Shown here piece after piece: positions 1-7,984 of a DNA stretch of 29,637 bases. Below the pieces are notes generated by a model. The model was not told where the DNA came from, ran no database searches, and was given only the letters and a program-made list of their open reading frames with translations. Positions within the stretch are counted from its first letter, which is position 1; the number at the start of each line of letters is the position of its first letter. The stretch spans positions 1-29,637 of the forward strand of contig JBCCEJ010000073.1 in assembly GCA_039030335.1 (NCBI GenBank). Reading direction: 5' to 3'. The position numbers and the translations under genes were made by a program. This stretch comes from JBCCEJ01 sp039030335. Lineage in GTDB: Bacteria; Pseudomonadota; Gammaproteobacteria; HK1.

Positions 1-209
1 GGACGGCTTGTGATAGCCATCAACGCGGACGAGGACGCGGGGGCTTCCAGGGGCTTCGGTGCTGCAATCATGGCGAGTCTCCTTCGCTTGTGGTTAAGCG
101 GGCGACGCCTGGATTGAGCTTTGCGATAGGGAGCCGCCATGATTGCAGCACCGAAGCCCCTGGAAGCCCCCGCGTCCTCGTCCGCGTTGATGGCTATCAC
201 AAGCCGTCC
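1..209. repeat. 75-bp perfect inverted repeat at window edge
   Basis: Bases 1-75 are the exact reverse complement of bases 135-209, with a 59-bp spacer (76-134). The right arm contains the start codon and first 23 codons of the aminotransferase gene, so it is the native copy. The left arm begins at the first base of the window, so the repeat may extend further left or the sequence may simply end there. A perfect copy of coding sequence folded back on itself at a sequence end is typical of an assembly or amplification hairpin chimera. A genuine inverted duplication is possible but less likely. Confidence 0.9.
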
Positions 210-1335
210 CGAGTGCGTCATGGTGCGCGGCAAGGGTTCGTATCTGTGGGACTCTGACGGCCGCCAGTACCTGGACTTCATTCAGGGCTGGGCGGTGAAT
301 GCGCTCGGCCATTGCCCGGCTGAGCTGGTCTCAGCCTTGAGCCGGCAAGCCAATCTGCTCATCTCCCCCAGCCCGGCCCTGCATAACGCGCCTCAGCTGG
401 AACTCGCAGACCGGCTCGCGGAGGCCAGCGGACTCGCGGCCGTTCACTTTGCCAACTCCGGGGCGGAAGCAAACGAAGCCGCCGTCAAGCTCGCACGCAA
501 GTGGGGGCAACTGCATAAACCGGGCGCAACCCAGATCATCACGACGACGGGCGGCTTCCACGGACGTACGCTGGCGATGATGGCGGCAAGCGGAAAACCA
601 GGTTGGGAGAGCATGTTTCCACCGGCGGTGCCCGGATTCGTGAAAGTGCCATTCGGCGACGCCGACGCCGTGGCCGCGGCGCGACACGATGACACCCTCG
701 CTATCATGGTGGAACCGATCCAGGGCGAAGCCGGCGTGGTCGTGCCGCCCGACGACTATCTCCCCGCGCTACGCGCGCTTGCCGATCGGCACGGTTTGCT
801 GTTGATCCTGGACGAAGTGCAAACCGGTATCGGCCGGACCGGAGCGCTGTTCGCACACCAGCACGCCTGCGTCATGCCGGACATCATGACACTCGGCAAG
901 GGGCTCGGCGGCGGCGTGCCGATATCGGCGCTACTCGCGAGCGATGCAGTCAGCTGCTTCGCGTTTGGCGATCAGGGCGGCACGTACAACGGCAACCCGT
1001 TGATGACGGCAACGGCCGTTGCCGTGCTCGATACCGTGAACCGGCCTGCGTTCCTGGCGAACGTGCGCCAACGCGGCGCACAGATGGCGAGTGGACTCGG
1101 AGATCTGAGTCAGCACCACGGGCATCTCGGTGCGCGCGGCCAGGGATTGCTCCAGGCTCTGCATCTACGGGCACCCCGCGCCGCTGACGTGGCAGCCGCA
1201 TGCTTCGAGCGTGGCCTGCTCATCAACGCGGCGCAGCCTGATATCGTACGGCTGATGCCCAGCCTCAAAGTCAAGGAAGCGGAGGTGGACGCCGCCCTGC
1301 TGACGCTGGGCGAAGTTCTGGCCCGCCTGGGTTAG
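139..1335 (+). CDS. argD: Class III PLP aminotransferase, acetylornithine aminotransferase-like (ArgD family)
   Basis: The 398-residue protein has the full length and motif order of the acetylornithine/succinylornithine aminotransferases: SGAEANE at 107-113, GGFHGRT at 138-144, LDEVQTG at 224-230 with the PLP-binding Asp225, and TLGKGLGGG at 251-259 with the PLP Schiff-base lysine Lys254. Such enzymes move an amino group between N-acetylornithine and 2-oxoglutarate in arginine synthesis. Close relatives use succinylornithine, GABA or putrescine, so the substrate is not fixed by sequence. The ATG at 139 is preceded by AGGGAG six bases upstream, which supports this start. The first 23 codons lie inside the inverted repeat at the window edge. 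No other arginine gene is nearby. A strong hairpin follows the stop. Confidence 0.9.
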   Translation: MIAAPKPLEAPASSSALMAITSRPECVMVRGKGSYLWDSDGRQYLDFIQGWAVNALGHCPAELVSALSRQANLLISPSPALHNAPQLELADRLAEASGLAAVHFANSGAEANEAAVKLARKWGQLHKPGATQIITTTGGFHGRTLAMMAASGKPGWESMFPPAVPGFVKVPFGDADAVAAARHDDTLAIMVEPIQGEAGVVVPPDDYLPALRALADRHGLLLILDEVQTGIGRTGALFAHQHACVMPDIMTLGKGLGGGVPISALLASDAVSCFAFGDQGGTYNGNPLMTATAVAVLDTVNRPAFLANVRQRGAQMASGLGDLSQHHGHLGARGQGLLQALHLRAPRAADVAAACFERGLLINAAQPDIVRLMPSLKVKEAEVDAALLTLGEVLARLG

Positions 1336-1352
1336 CGCTTGGACGGGACCAA

Positions 1353-1397
1353 CGAAACGCCACCCGGCCGGTGGCGTTTCGTCCGCGCCCTTCGCGG
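1353..1397. terminator. Twin hairpins between convergent genes, probable bidirectional terminator
   Basis: CGAAACGCCACC (1353-1364) pairs perfectly with GGTGGCGTTTCG (1370-1381) around a 5-base loop, giving a 12-bp stem. A second small stem, CCGCG/CGCGG, follows at 1383-1397. The site lies between the aminotransferase (+) and the LLM oxidoreductase (-), which converge here. There is no long T-tract, so efficiency is uncertain. The rest of 1336-1518 holds no gene that I can support. Confidence 0.65.
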
Positions 1398-1518
1398 CCG
1401 GCCGACGCGGGTCGGCGAGAGTGACCTCCATGGTGACCAGGTGCCGTGGCTCACCCGTCACGCTGACCTGCTTGTGATCGGAATGGCAGCAACTTGGCTG
1501 CGTTGAACCCTGACAGCG

Positions 1519-2526
1519 CTAGCCGTCGTTCATCGCCGCGATGAATGCCAGCCGCTCGTCATGACCCATGTTGGCGTAAGACGCCGCCGTCCGGTCGGCG
1601 ATGTCGCCGTAGCGGGCTTTGATCTGCTGTGCCAGTCCGGCGGCATCCCCACGCACGGCGAACGCGTCGAGTACGCTGTCATCGATGAGTTCCCCCATCG
1701 CCTCCCAGCGGCCCTGTTTCGACATCTGATTGAGTTCCGGCTGCAGTTCACCGGCGCCAATAGAGTCCAGTACACCCTTATAGGCTGGCGTAGACCCATA
1801 GAACGCCACCTGCTGGCGCATCTTGGTCTCCGCTGCCTTCAGTTCGTGCTCGTCGCGTCCGGTGATCGAAAACACCGGATAGACAATTTCGAAGTCTTCG
1901 CGCCGCCGTCCCGACTTTGCGAAACCACGCTCAAGCGCCGGCAATGTCGTCTCGCGCAGGTATTTCTCGGTAGTAAAGCCATGTACCAGCATGCCGTCGG
2001 CGACTTCGCCAGCGGCTTCCGTCATCAGCGGCCCGACCGCCGCCATGTACACCTTCGGCGCGCCGTAACGCGTATTGGTCGGCGTGAAAAACGGTGTCAT
2101 CAGCGTGTGCGTATAGAACCGGCCCAGAAACTCGAGCGGCTTGCCCTCGTGCCAGCACGCCCAGATCGCGCGCATCGCGAGCACAAACTCGCGCATACGC
2201 GCGGCCGGCGCCGACCATGGCATCGAGTACCGCTTCTGAATGTGCGGCCGGATCTGCGAGCCAAGACCCACGATGAGACGCCCCTTCGCAACGGCATTCA
2301 GATCGTGACCCACGTTCGCGATGGTCATTGGCGACCGTGCAAACGCAACCGCAATACCCGTCATCAACTCCAGGCTGGTCGTCTGCTGCGCCGCCGGCAA
2401 CAACGGGAGAAACGGATCGTGAGCTGTCTCTACCGACTTCACGCCGGCGTAACCCATCTCCTCCAACTCGCGTGCCTCGGCACCGGCTTGGTCGAGGTCG
2501 GAGGTGAGCACTGCGTCTACTTTCAT
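1519..2526 (-). CDS. LLM-class (luciferase-like) oxidoreductase, TIGR03617-like
   Basis: The 335-residue protein has the bacterial luciferase-like TIM-barrel pattern. It starts MKVDAVLTSDLDQAGAEA, followed by GYAGVKSVETAHDPFLPLLPA, then VAFARSP and the LNAVAKGRLIVGLGSQ segment that lines the flavin or deazaflavin pocket. It most resembles the family usually annotated as F420-dependent LLM oxidoreductases (TIGR03617). Proteobacteria often lack F420, so FMN is an equally possible cofactor and the substrate is unknown. The ATG at 2526 has AAAGG about eight bases upstream. The gene is monocistronic, converges with the aminotransferase gene and diverges from hemB. A 377-residue open frame on the opposite strand is an antisense shadow. 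Confidence 0.85.
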   Translation of the reverse strand: MKVDAVLTSDLDQAGAEARELEEMGYAGVKSVETAHDPFLPLLPAAQQTTSLELMTGIAVAFARSPMTIANVGHDLNAVAKGRLIVGLGSQIRPHIQKRYSMPWSAPAARMREFVLAMRAIWACWHEGKPLEFLGRFYTHTLMTPFFTPTNTRYGAPKVYMAAVGPLMTEAAGEVADGMLVHGFTTEKYLRETTLPALERGFAKSGRRREDFEIVYPVFSITGRDEHELKAAETKMRQQVAFYGSTPAYKGVLDSIGAGELQPELNQMSKQGRWEAMGELIDDSVLDAFAVRGDAAGLAQQIKARYGDIADRTAASYANMGHDERLAFIAAMNDG

Positions 2527-2728
2527 CTTGTCAAACCTTTGCGCAAACCAGACGCCGGCAGGTTACTCCAGCAGCGCCCTGTCACGCCAAAGTCGAAACC
2601 CCGGACCTGCGAGTGCCTGCGCAAACCGGCGAAACTGCGAACCGGTGGCGGGTGCCGCAACCGATCGGTACGACACGATGTCGAAGTCGCATAAAATGCG
2701 TACGTTCGCGCCATTCTGGAGCTATTCG
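2527..2728. promoter_or_regulatory. Divergent intergenic region between the LLM gene and hemB
   Basis: These 202 bases separate two divergent genes and must carry both promoters. A CATAAAAT stretch at 2689-2696, about 33 bases before the hemB ATG, could be a -10 element. I see no convincing -35 box and no other structure. Confidence 0.35.
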
Positions 2729-3721
2729 ATGTCCCGCGCCTTTCCGACAACCCGCATGCGCCGCAACCGTGCGCAACCATTCTCCAGACGCTTGATGCGT
2801 GAGACGGAACTGACCGTAAACGATCTGATTTACCCGATGTTCGTGATCGAGGGGAACGCGCGGCGTGAGCCGATCGATTCGATGCCAGGCATAGAACGCC
2901 TGACCATCGACGAACTGGTGCGTGAGTGCGTCAGCGTCTGCGATATGGGCATTCCCGCCGTGGCGCTGTTTCCGAATATCGACAGCAGCCTGCGTACGGC
3001 AGATGGTGCGGAGGCCTGGAACCCCGATGGGCTGGTACCGCGGGCCGTGGCGGCCGTCAAAGCCGAGGTGCCGGAACTCGGCGTCATCACCGATGCAGCG
3101 CTGGACCCCTACACAAGCCACGGGCACGACGGCTTGCTGAATGACCACGGCTACATCGTCAACGATCCGAGTGTCGAGGCGCTCGTGCGCCAGTCGGCAG
3201 TTTGCGCGGCGGCCGGTGCCGATGTGATCGCACCGTCTGACATGATGGATGGACGGGTTGGCGCGATCCGCACGATGCTCGAAGCGGACGGCTACACGAA
3301 CACACTGATCATGGCGTACGCGGCCAAATACGCGTCCGGCTACTATGGGCCATTCCGCGACGCGGTAAGCTCCAGTTCCATGCTCGGGCAGGGCGACAAG
3401 AACACCTACCAGATGGATCCCGCCAACAGCAACGAAGCATTACACGAGATCGCGCTGGACCTCGCGGAAGGCGCCGATATGGTCATGGTCAAGCCGGGCA
3501 TGCCGTATCTCGATATCGTGAGACGTGTGAAAGACCGCTTTGCGGCACCTACTTTCGTTTATCAGGTGAGCGGCGAATATTCGATGCACGTCGGTGCTGT
3601 CGAGCGCGGCTGGCTGGACGAAAAGGTGTTGCTGGAGTCGCTGGTCTGTATCAAGCGCTCCGGCGCCGACGGGATCTTGACCTATATGGCGAAACGGATC
3701 GCACCGCAGCTTCGTAGCTGA
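2729..3721 (+). CDS. hemB: Porphobilinogen synthase (delta-aminolevulinic acid dehydratase)
   Basis: HemB condenses two 5-aminolevulinate molecules to porphobilinogen in haem, sirohaem and B12 synthesis, as a cytoplasmic octamer. The 330-residue protein is full length. The two active-site lysines are visible: Lys200 in YAAKYASG and Lys255 in VMVKPGMPY, the Schiff-base lysine. The metal loop at 121-134 reads TDAALDPYTSHGHD. Aspartates (122, 126, 134) replace the three zinc cysteines, which is the Pseudomonas-like, Mg-responsive type. The ATG at 2729 was chosen because the protein then begins MSRAFPTTRMRRNR like known HemB proteins, and TGGAGC lies about six bases upstream. The frame stays open to 2504, but that extension overlaps the neighbouring gene start and does not look like HemB. 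Confidence 0.97.
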   Translation: MSRAFPTTRMRRNRAQPFSRRLMRETELTVNDLIYPMFVIEGNARREPIDSMPGIERLTIDELVRECVSVCDMGIPAVALFPNIDSSLRTADGAEAWNPDGLVPRAVAAVKAEVPELGVITDAALDPYTSHGHDGLLNDHGYIVNDPSVEALVRQSAVCAAAGADVIAPSDMMDGRVGAIRTMLEADGYTNTLIMAYAAKYASGYYGPFRDAVSSSSMLGQGDKNTYQMDPANSNEALHEIALDLAEGADMVMVKPGMPYLDIVRRVKDRFAAPTFVYQVSGEYSMHVGAVERGWLDEKVLLESLVCIKRSGADGILTYMAKRIAPQLRS

Positions 3722-3779
3722 ACGCACCGGCGAGCTGAACCAACGGGGCAGGCAGGATGTTTCGCGCGGCGCGGCATAA

Positions 3780-4709
3780 CTAAGGCCGGGACAACCCGAA
3801 AATCAACGTTTCGACGTTATGGCGCATCATACCGACGTAGCTGTCAGCGCCGCTGCCAGCTGGGCCCAGCGTGTCGGAGTAGAGCGTGCCGGACGGCTCC
3901 AGTCCAGTCTCGCGCGAGATCTGCTGCACGAGCCGGGGGTCGCTGACCTTCTCGAGAAACAAGGCATTGATCTGCTCGGCTTCGATGAGCTTGATGAGCC
4001 CGGCCATGATCTGCGGCGACGCGTGCGTCTGAGCACCACCGAGGCGCGGCGAGACGAAACGAATGCCATAGGCCGTGGCGAAATGCGAAAACGCCCGGTG
4101 CCCGGTGATGACGGTGCGACGGCCCGGAGGAAGCGCCCGGATCGCTGCCCGGATCGAACGCTCAAGGCGATCGAGTTCCGCGAGATACGCATCAGCCCGC
4201 GCCGTTATGCCGGAACAGGACGCCGGGGACGCCGCGCAGAGCGCGGTGCGGATGTTGCGCACGTAGTGCGCGGCGTTAGCGACGCTGTGCCACGCATGGG
4301 GGTCGCCTGCGGTGTCAGGGTTACCGAGCTGCAGATCGCGCGCGCCCGCGCGTCCCGGGGCGGGCGATTCGGACGCGATCAAACCCGCGCTCACGACGAC
4401 GAGCCGCGCCTCGGCACCGCTCGAGCGCACGAGCCGGTTCAACCAGCCCTCAAAGCCAAGTCCATTGACGAAGACGACACGGGCGGACGCGAGTTTGCGC
4501 ACGTCCGCGGGCCGCGGTTCGAACACATGCGGGTCGGCACCAGCCTTGACCAGCGTGGTCGTCGTAACCGCCGGACCGCCGACAATCTGCACCAGGTCAG
4601 CCAGAATACTGAAGCTTGCAACCACCTGGACCGGCTCCGCGCGCGCCGCGGCCGCTGCCCAAAGCGTCAGGCCCATAACGAGCGCGCGCCGCTTATGTAA
4701 GGACTTCAA
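3780..4709 (-). CDS. Metal ABC transporter solute-binding protein (ZnuA/TroA-like, cluster 9)
   Basis: The 309-residue precursor has a positively charged start and hydrophobic core, with an AxA-type signal peptidase site near residues 22-24, so it should be periplasmic. Metal-ligand positions of the ZnuA/TroA/PsaA family are present: His61 in GADPHVFEP, His138 in GDPHAW, His204 in ITGHRAFSH and Asp279 in YSDTLG. It would therefore bind zinc or manganese and deliver it to an ABC importer. It lacks the long His/Asp-rich loop typical of ZnuA, so metal choice is open. No permease or ATPase gene lies beside it, so it is an orphan here. It converges with hemB across a 58-base gap and diverges from the CoA-transferase. 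Confidence 0.88.
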   Translation of the reverse strand: MKSLHKRRALVMGLTLWAAAAARAEPVQVVASFSILADLVQIVGGPAVTTTTLVKAGADPHVFEPRPADVRKLASARVVFVNGLGFEGWLNRLVRSSGAEARLVVVSAGLIASESPAPGRAGARDLQLGNPDTAGDPHAWHSVANAAHYVRNIRTALCAASPASCSGITARADAYLAELDRLERSIRAAIRALPPGRRTVITGHRAFSHFATAYGIRFVSPRLGGAQTHASPQIMAGLIKLIEAEQINALFLEKVSDPRLVQQISRETGLEPSGTLYSDTLGPAGSGADSYVGMMRHNVETLIFGLSRP

Positions 4710-4729
4710 ACTCTCTCACTCAAACCATC

Positions 4730-4763
4730 GCCCCGACCTCGCGCGCCTACCGCGCGGCGGGGC
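4730..4763. promoter_or_regulatory. GC-rich hairpin in the leader of the metal-binding receptor gene
   Basis: GCCCCG (4730-4735) pairs with CGGGGC (4758-4763), and inside it CGCGCG (4740-4745) pairs with CGCGCG (4751-4756) around a 5-base loop; the asymmetric internal loop is 4736-4739 against base 4757. It sits about 20 bases upstream of the minus-strand ATG at 4709 and so would be in its 5' leader. No AT-rich Zur- or Fur-like palindrome is visible in 4710-4875. Confidence 0.45.
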
Positions 4764-4875
4764 AATTCGCCGGCTTCCCAGCCAGGTTCATATCTGACTA
4801 ACGCAAGGTAGCCGATTTTCGCATAATTCAGGCGCACGCCACGCCGTCGTCATGGCGCATCGAGGGAGACCGGGA

Positions 4876-6108
4876 ATGCCCCTGCTGGATCACTTGCGGG
4901 TCATAGACGCCGCAAGCTTCGTTGCCGCGCCTGCAGCCGCGACCGTCCTCGCGGACTTCGGCGCCGATGTCATCAAGATCGAGCCGCCGGGCCGTGGTGA
5001 CACGTACCGGGACCGGTCCAGCCCGGAGCACCCGGCGGCCGACGTGAACTACTCATGGATTCTCGACAGCCGCAATAAACGCAGTCTGAGCCTGGATCTC
5101 AAGCAGCCGCGCGGTCAGGCGGTACTGAAGCGTCTGGTGGCGAACGCCGACGTATTCGTGACGAACCTGCCTCTGCCAGGCCGACCGCGCCTCGGCATCG
5201 AGTACGAAACGTTGAAAGCGCTCAACCCGCGTCTCATCTACGCGTCGGTCAGCGCCTACGGTGAGCAAGGCCCGGATGCGAACCGGCCCGGCTTCGACAG
5301 CACGGCCTTGTGGGCGCGTTCCAGCCTGATGGACATGGTGAGGCCGTCCCCGGACTCCCCACCCGCCCGCTCGCTGCCGGGCATGGGCGATCATCCAACA
5401 GCCATGGCCTTGTTTGGCGGCATCATGGCGGCGCTGTACCGGCGCGAACGGACCGGCACGGGCACGTACGTCAGCACGTCGTTGATGGCGAACGGTCTCT
5501 GGATGAACGCCATTCAGGTACAGGCGATGCTAAGTGGCGCGGAATACGAACGGCGCCGGCCACGCGAACAAGCCCGCAGCGCACTGCAAAACCTCTATCG
5601 GGCCCGGGACGGGCGCTGGTTTCAGCTTGCCTGCACGCCTGAGGACAAGCGCTGGCCGCGTCTGGTCGAAGTACTCGAATCGCCGGCTCTCGCCGCTGAC
5701 CCGCGCTTCGCAACCACCGCTGCGCGCCATCGACACGCCGACGCCCTGGTCGCTGAACTTGACGCCATCTTCGTGACGAGGCCATGGGCCTGGTGGCGCG
5801 AGCGGCTGGACATCGCGGGTGTCGCTTACGGTCCGGTCGGAACGCTCCGCGATATTCCGGACGACGAACAGATGCGCGCGAGCGATGCCCTGACGCCCAT
5901 CGACCACCCGGGCGCCGGCGCGCAATATGTCGTCAACAGCCCCGTGTGGTTGCGCGACGAACCCAAACGGGCCCCCGGTCTGGCGCCGGAATTGGGTGAG
6001 CACTCCACCGATATCCTGTCCGAAGCCGGTTACGAAGACGCGGAGATCGAAAGCCTGCGTGCGAGCGGCGTCATCGGCTGCAGCCAGGAGCAGGACCCCG
6101 TGCCCTGA
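4876..6108 (+). CDS. Family III CoA-transferase (CaiB/BaiF/FRC type)
   Basis: The 410-residue protein shows the class III CoA-transferase pattern: an N-terminal PLLDHLRVIDAASFVAAPAA segment, VLADFGADVIKIEPPGRGD at about 24-42, LDLKQPRGQ at 73-81, and the Asp expected to form the acyl-enzyme anhydride at Asp141 in RPGFDSTALWA. The glycine loop is represented by LFGGIMAALYRRERTGTGTY. Members move CoA between carboxylic acids such as oxalate, carnitine, succinate or aromatic acids; the substrate cannot be read here. The ATG at 4876 is preferred over 4852 because GAGGGAG lies six to seven bases upstream. It converges with the SDR operon; the 51-base gap carries a 10-bp palindrome (6115-6124). Confidence 0.9.
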   Translation: MPLLDHLRVIDAASFVAAPAAATVLADFGADVIKIEPPGRGDTYRDRSSPEHPAADVNYSWILDSRNKRSLSLDLKQPRGQAVLKRLVANADVFVTNLPLPGRPRLGIEYETLKALNPRLIYASVSAYGEQGPDANRPGFDSTALWARSSLMDMVRPSPDSPPARSLPGMGDHPTAMALFGGIMAALYRRERTGTGTYVSTSLMANGLWMNAIQVQAMLSGAEYERRRPREQARSALQNLYRARDGRWFQLACTPEDKRWPRLVEVLESPALAADPRFATTAARHRHADALVAELDAIFVTRPWAWWRERLDIAGVAYGPVGTLRDIPDDEQMRASDALTPIDHPGAGAQYVVNSPVWLRDEPKRAPGLAPELGEHSTDILSEAGYEDAEIESLRASGVIGCSQEQDPVP

Positions 6109-6159
6109 ACAGCCATGCCGGCATCCGCATTCCGCCGCGGCCTGCCCGGACAGACCCGC

Positions 6160-7035
6160 CTATTGGAGTTCTATGCCGAAGTGGTGTGCGTAAAGCGCGT
6201 TGTAGTCTTCATCACTCAAGTCGCCACCCAGTTCGACGTACTGTTCGTCGGTCATCGCGCGGCGGCCGTTCAGCAGACCCAACGCGTCTTCGCCCACCGG
6301 CCAGCGCAGCCGGTAGTCATCGGTTTCGATGGCTTCGAGAATACTGGCGGCCACCCGCTCCGGTGATACGCCCGCGCGAAAGCCAGCGGAGAACATCTTG
6401 GCATTGCGGCGCATGACGTCACGGTACGGGGAATGCTTGTCGTAACGGGTCATCGGCGCTGAGTTCTCGAAAATGTTCGTCATGATGACGCCCGGCTCAA
6501 CGTTCACAACCCGCACACCGAATCGCACCACCTCGTGCGCCAACACTTCACCGGCACATTCGAGCGCCCACTTGCTGGCCGAATACGCCACCTGGTTGGG
6601 CATCGCGAACAGTCCTTCCATCGACGTGACGTTGACGATGCAACCCGAGCGCCGCTCGCGCATCGATGGCAACGCGCGGCGGATGCAGCGCATGGCGCCG
6701 AAGTAGTTGGTATCGAACATCGCCTGATGCTCTTCGATGGTCGTGTCCTCGACCGGGGTCGCCCCACCGATGCCGGCGTTGTTGACGAGCACGTCTACCG
6801 GGCCCGCGCTTTCGGCCGCTGCGAAGGCGCTTGCGACCGAGGCGTCGTCGGTGACGTCCATCTGCACGACCGTGAGCGGCAGATCGGCGGCCGCCGATTC
6901 GAGCTTCTGCGCTTTCGCGAGATTGCGCATACCCGCGAATACGCGATAGCCGTTGGCTGCGAGATGCACGCTGGTCGCCAGTCCGATGCCGCTGCTGGTA
7001 CCGGTTACCAGCGCTATACCTTGCTCGCCGCTCAT
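6160..7035 (-). CDS. Short-chain dehydrogenase/reductase
   Basis: This is a classical SDR of 291 residues. The cofactor motif TGTSSGIG is at 11-18, VNNAG at 84-88, the catalytic Ser at about 138, and YSASK with Tyr151 and Lys155. The VEPGVIMTNIF segment is typical of the substrate lid. It oxidises or reduces an alcohol/carbonyl pair with NAD(P)(H). The Arg32-containing beta-2 end (VFAGMRN) hints at NADP but does not prove it. The ATG at 7035 overlaps the stop of the acetyltransferase gene in ATGA, and GGGGAG lies 8-13 bases upstream. The frame stays open to 7659, but that upstream part is only the shadow of the acetyltransferase. It is the last gene of a four-gene operon. Confidence 0.93.
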   Translation of the reverse strand: MSGEQGIALVTGTSSGIGLATSVHLAANGYRVFAGMRNLAKAQKLESAAADLPLTVVQMDVTDDASVASAFAAAESAGPVDVLVNNAGIGGATPVEDTTIEEHQAMFDTNYFGAMRCIRRALPSMRERRSGCIVNVTSMEGLFAMPNQVAYSASKWALECAGEVLAHEVVRFGVRVVNVEPGVIMTNIFENSAPMTRYDKHSPYRDVMRRNAKMFSAGFRAGVSPERVAASILEAIETDDYRLRWPVGEDALGLLNGRRAMTDEQYVELGGDLSDEDYNALYAHHFGIELQ

Positions 7036-7529
7036 GTCTGTTGCTCCCCGTCTCGGAATCGGTATTCGAAATAGCGCGTGCCGGCCACCGGGTTGTATCG
7101 GTACGCATCGATCTCGGTAAATCCGAACGCCGCGTAAAGCTGTTGGGCGTCGCCCATCTCCGGCAACGTGTCGAGACGTATGGCGGCGTATCCGGCCGCG
7201 CGGGCAAACGTGAGCGCCGCATCCGTCAGGCGCCGGCCGAGCCCCGTCCCGCGCCCCCGGGGCCGCACGTAGAGGCGCTTCAGCTCCGCCACGGCGCCGG
7301 GCCCCAGTGCGCGCACGGCCACACACCCGAGTGCACCGGCAGCGTCTGACGCGAGTAGCAAGGTGCCTGACGGGGACGTGTAGTCGCCGGGCAGTGACGC
7401 CAGTTCCGCGTCGAAATCCTGAAAATCCAGATCGACGCTCAAAGAGCGGGCATATTCCTCGAAGAGCGCGCGCACGTGAGCGACCTCCGCCGCGTGCGTC
7501 GCCGCCTTGATCGTGTGAGTCACACGCAC
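7032..7529 (-). CDS. GNAT-family N-acetyltransferase
   Basis: The 165-residue protein has the GNAT fold signature: a strand and loop ending in LYVRPRGRGTGLGRRL at about 86-101, which is the acetyl-CoA pyrophosphate-binding motif A, and a C-terminal AAGYAAIRLDTLPEMGDAQQ / LYAAFGFTEI motif B region. It should acetylate an amine of an unknown small molecule or protein. The start is a GTG at 7529; an alternative GTG is two codons downstream. Its stop overlaps the SDR start by four bases, which predicts translational coupling. It follows the MaoC-like gene after 35 bases. Confidence 0.88.
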   Translation of the reverse strand: MRVTHTIKAATHAAEVAHVRALFEEYARSLSVDLDFQDFDAELASLPGDYTSPSGTLLLASDAAGALGCVAVRALGPGAVAELKRLYVRPRGRGTGLGRRLTDAALTFARAAGYAAIRLDTLPEMGDAQQLYAAFGFTEIDAYRYNPVAGTRYFEYRFRDGEQQT

Positions 7530-7564
7530 TCGCGAAGTACGCCCTCGTGGTGCCGGCTGCCGCT

Positions 7565-7984
7565 CTACTCGAGCGGCATACGCACGCGCGCCGTACCGAA
7601 CACGCGGGTTTCGCCAGCTTCATTCTTGACCGCGAGGTCCATCTCGACGATGCCGTCATCGGTGTCGATATCGGTGACCACTGCGCTGATCGCGAGCGGG
7701 TGGTCAGCCATCATCGGCGCGCGAAACACGGTGTCGATCTTCTCGACGACCGCCACCGGCGACCAGCCGTGAATCAGGCTCGTCAGGAACGCCATGCCCA
7801 TGATGCCTGGCACCAGCGCACCCGGCAGACCCTGGGCACGGGCCTTCTCATGATCTTCGAACCGACCGCTGCCGTCGTAGCCGACGGTGCGCGCAAAGGC
7901 ACTGGTGTTGGCGAGCGAACTGTCCGGCATGAACGACGTCAGTTCTTCGCCAAATTCAACTTCGTGGATGTTCTGCGCGCTCAT
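7565..7984 (-). CDS. MaoC-like hot-dog domain protein (possible dehydratase/hydratase subunit)
   Basis: The 139-residue protein resembles the single hot-dog domain of MaoC-type (R)-specific enoyl-CoA hydratases, with DHEKARAQGLPGALVPGIMG at about 44-63 and then alternating hydrophobic strands ending in ARVRMPLE. The usual catalytic Asp-His arrangement of MaoC hydratases is not clearly conserved; Asp44-His45 is the only candidate. It is probably the partner of the overlapping upstream gene, since two-domain dehydratases often occur as split hot-dog subunits. The ATG at 7984 overlaps the previous stop in ATGA. CoA- or ACP-bound acyl substrates are likely by family, but the activity is not proven. 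Confidence 0.75.
   Translation of the reverse strand: MSAQNIHEVEFGEELTSFMPDSSLANTSAFARTVGYDGSGRFEDHEKARAQGLPGALVPGIMGMAFLTSLIHGWSPVAVVEKIDTVFRAPMMADHPLAISAVVTDIDTDDGIVEMDLAVKNEAGETRVFGTARVRMPLE

Noticed and set aside
1561..2694. 377-residue plus-strand open frame
   Set aside because: It is antisense to the LLM oxidoreductase, rich in Arg, His and Pro, and shows no family motif; it is a GC-driven shadow.
2504..2728. 75-residue N-terminal extension of HemB
   Set aside because: It overlaps the start of the divergent gene and has no HemB similarity; ATG 2729 matches known HemB starts.
3819..4700. 293-residue plus-strand open frame
   Set aside because: Antisense to the metal-binding receptor, which has clear family motifs and a signal peptide.
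7036..7659. N-terminal extension of the SDR frame to 7659
   Set aside because: The extension overlaps the acetyltransferase and lacks SDR similarity; the ATG at 7035 has a good ribosome site and is followed directly by the cofactor motif.
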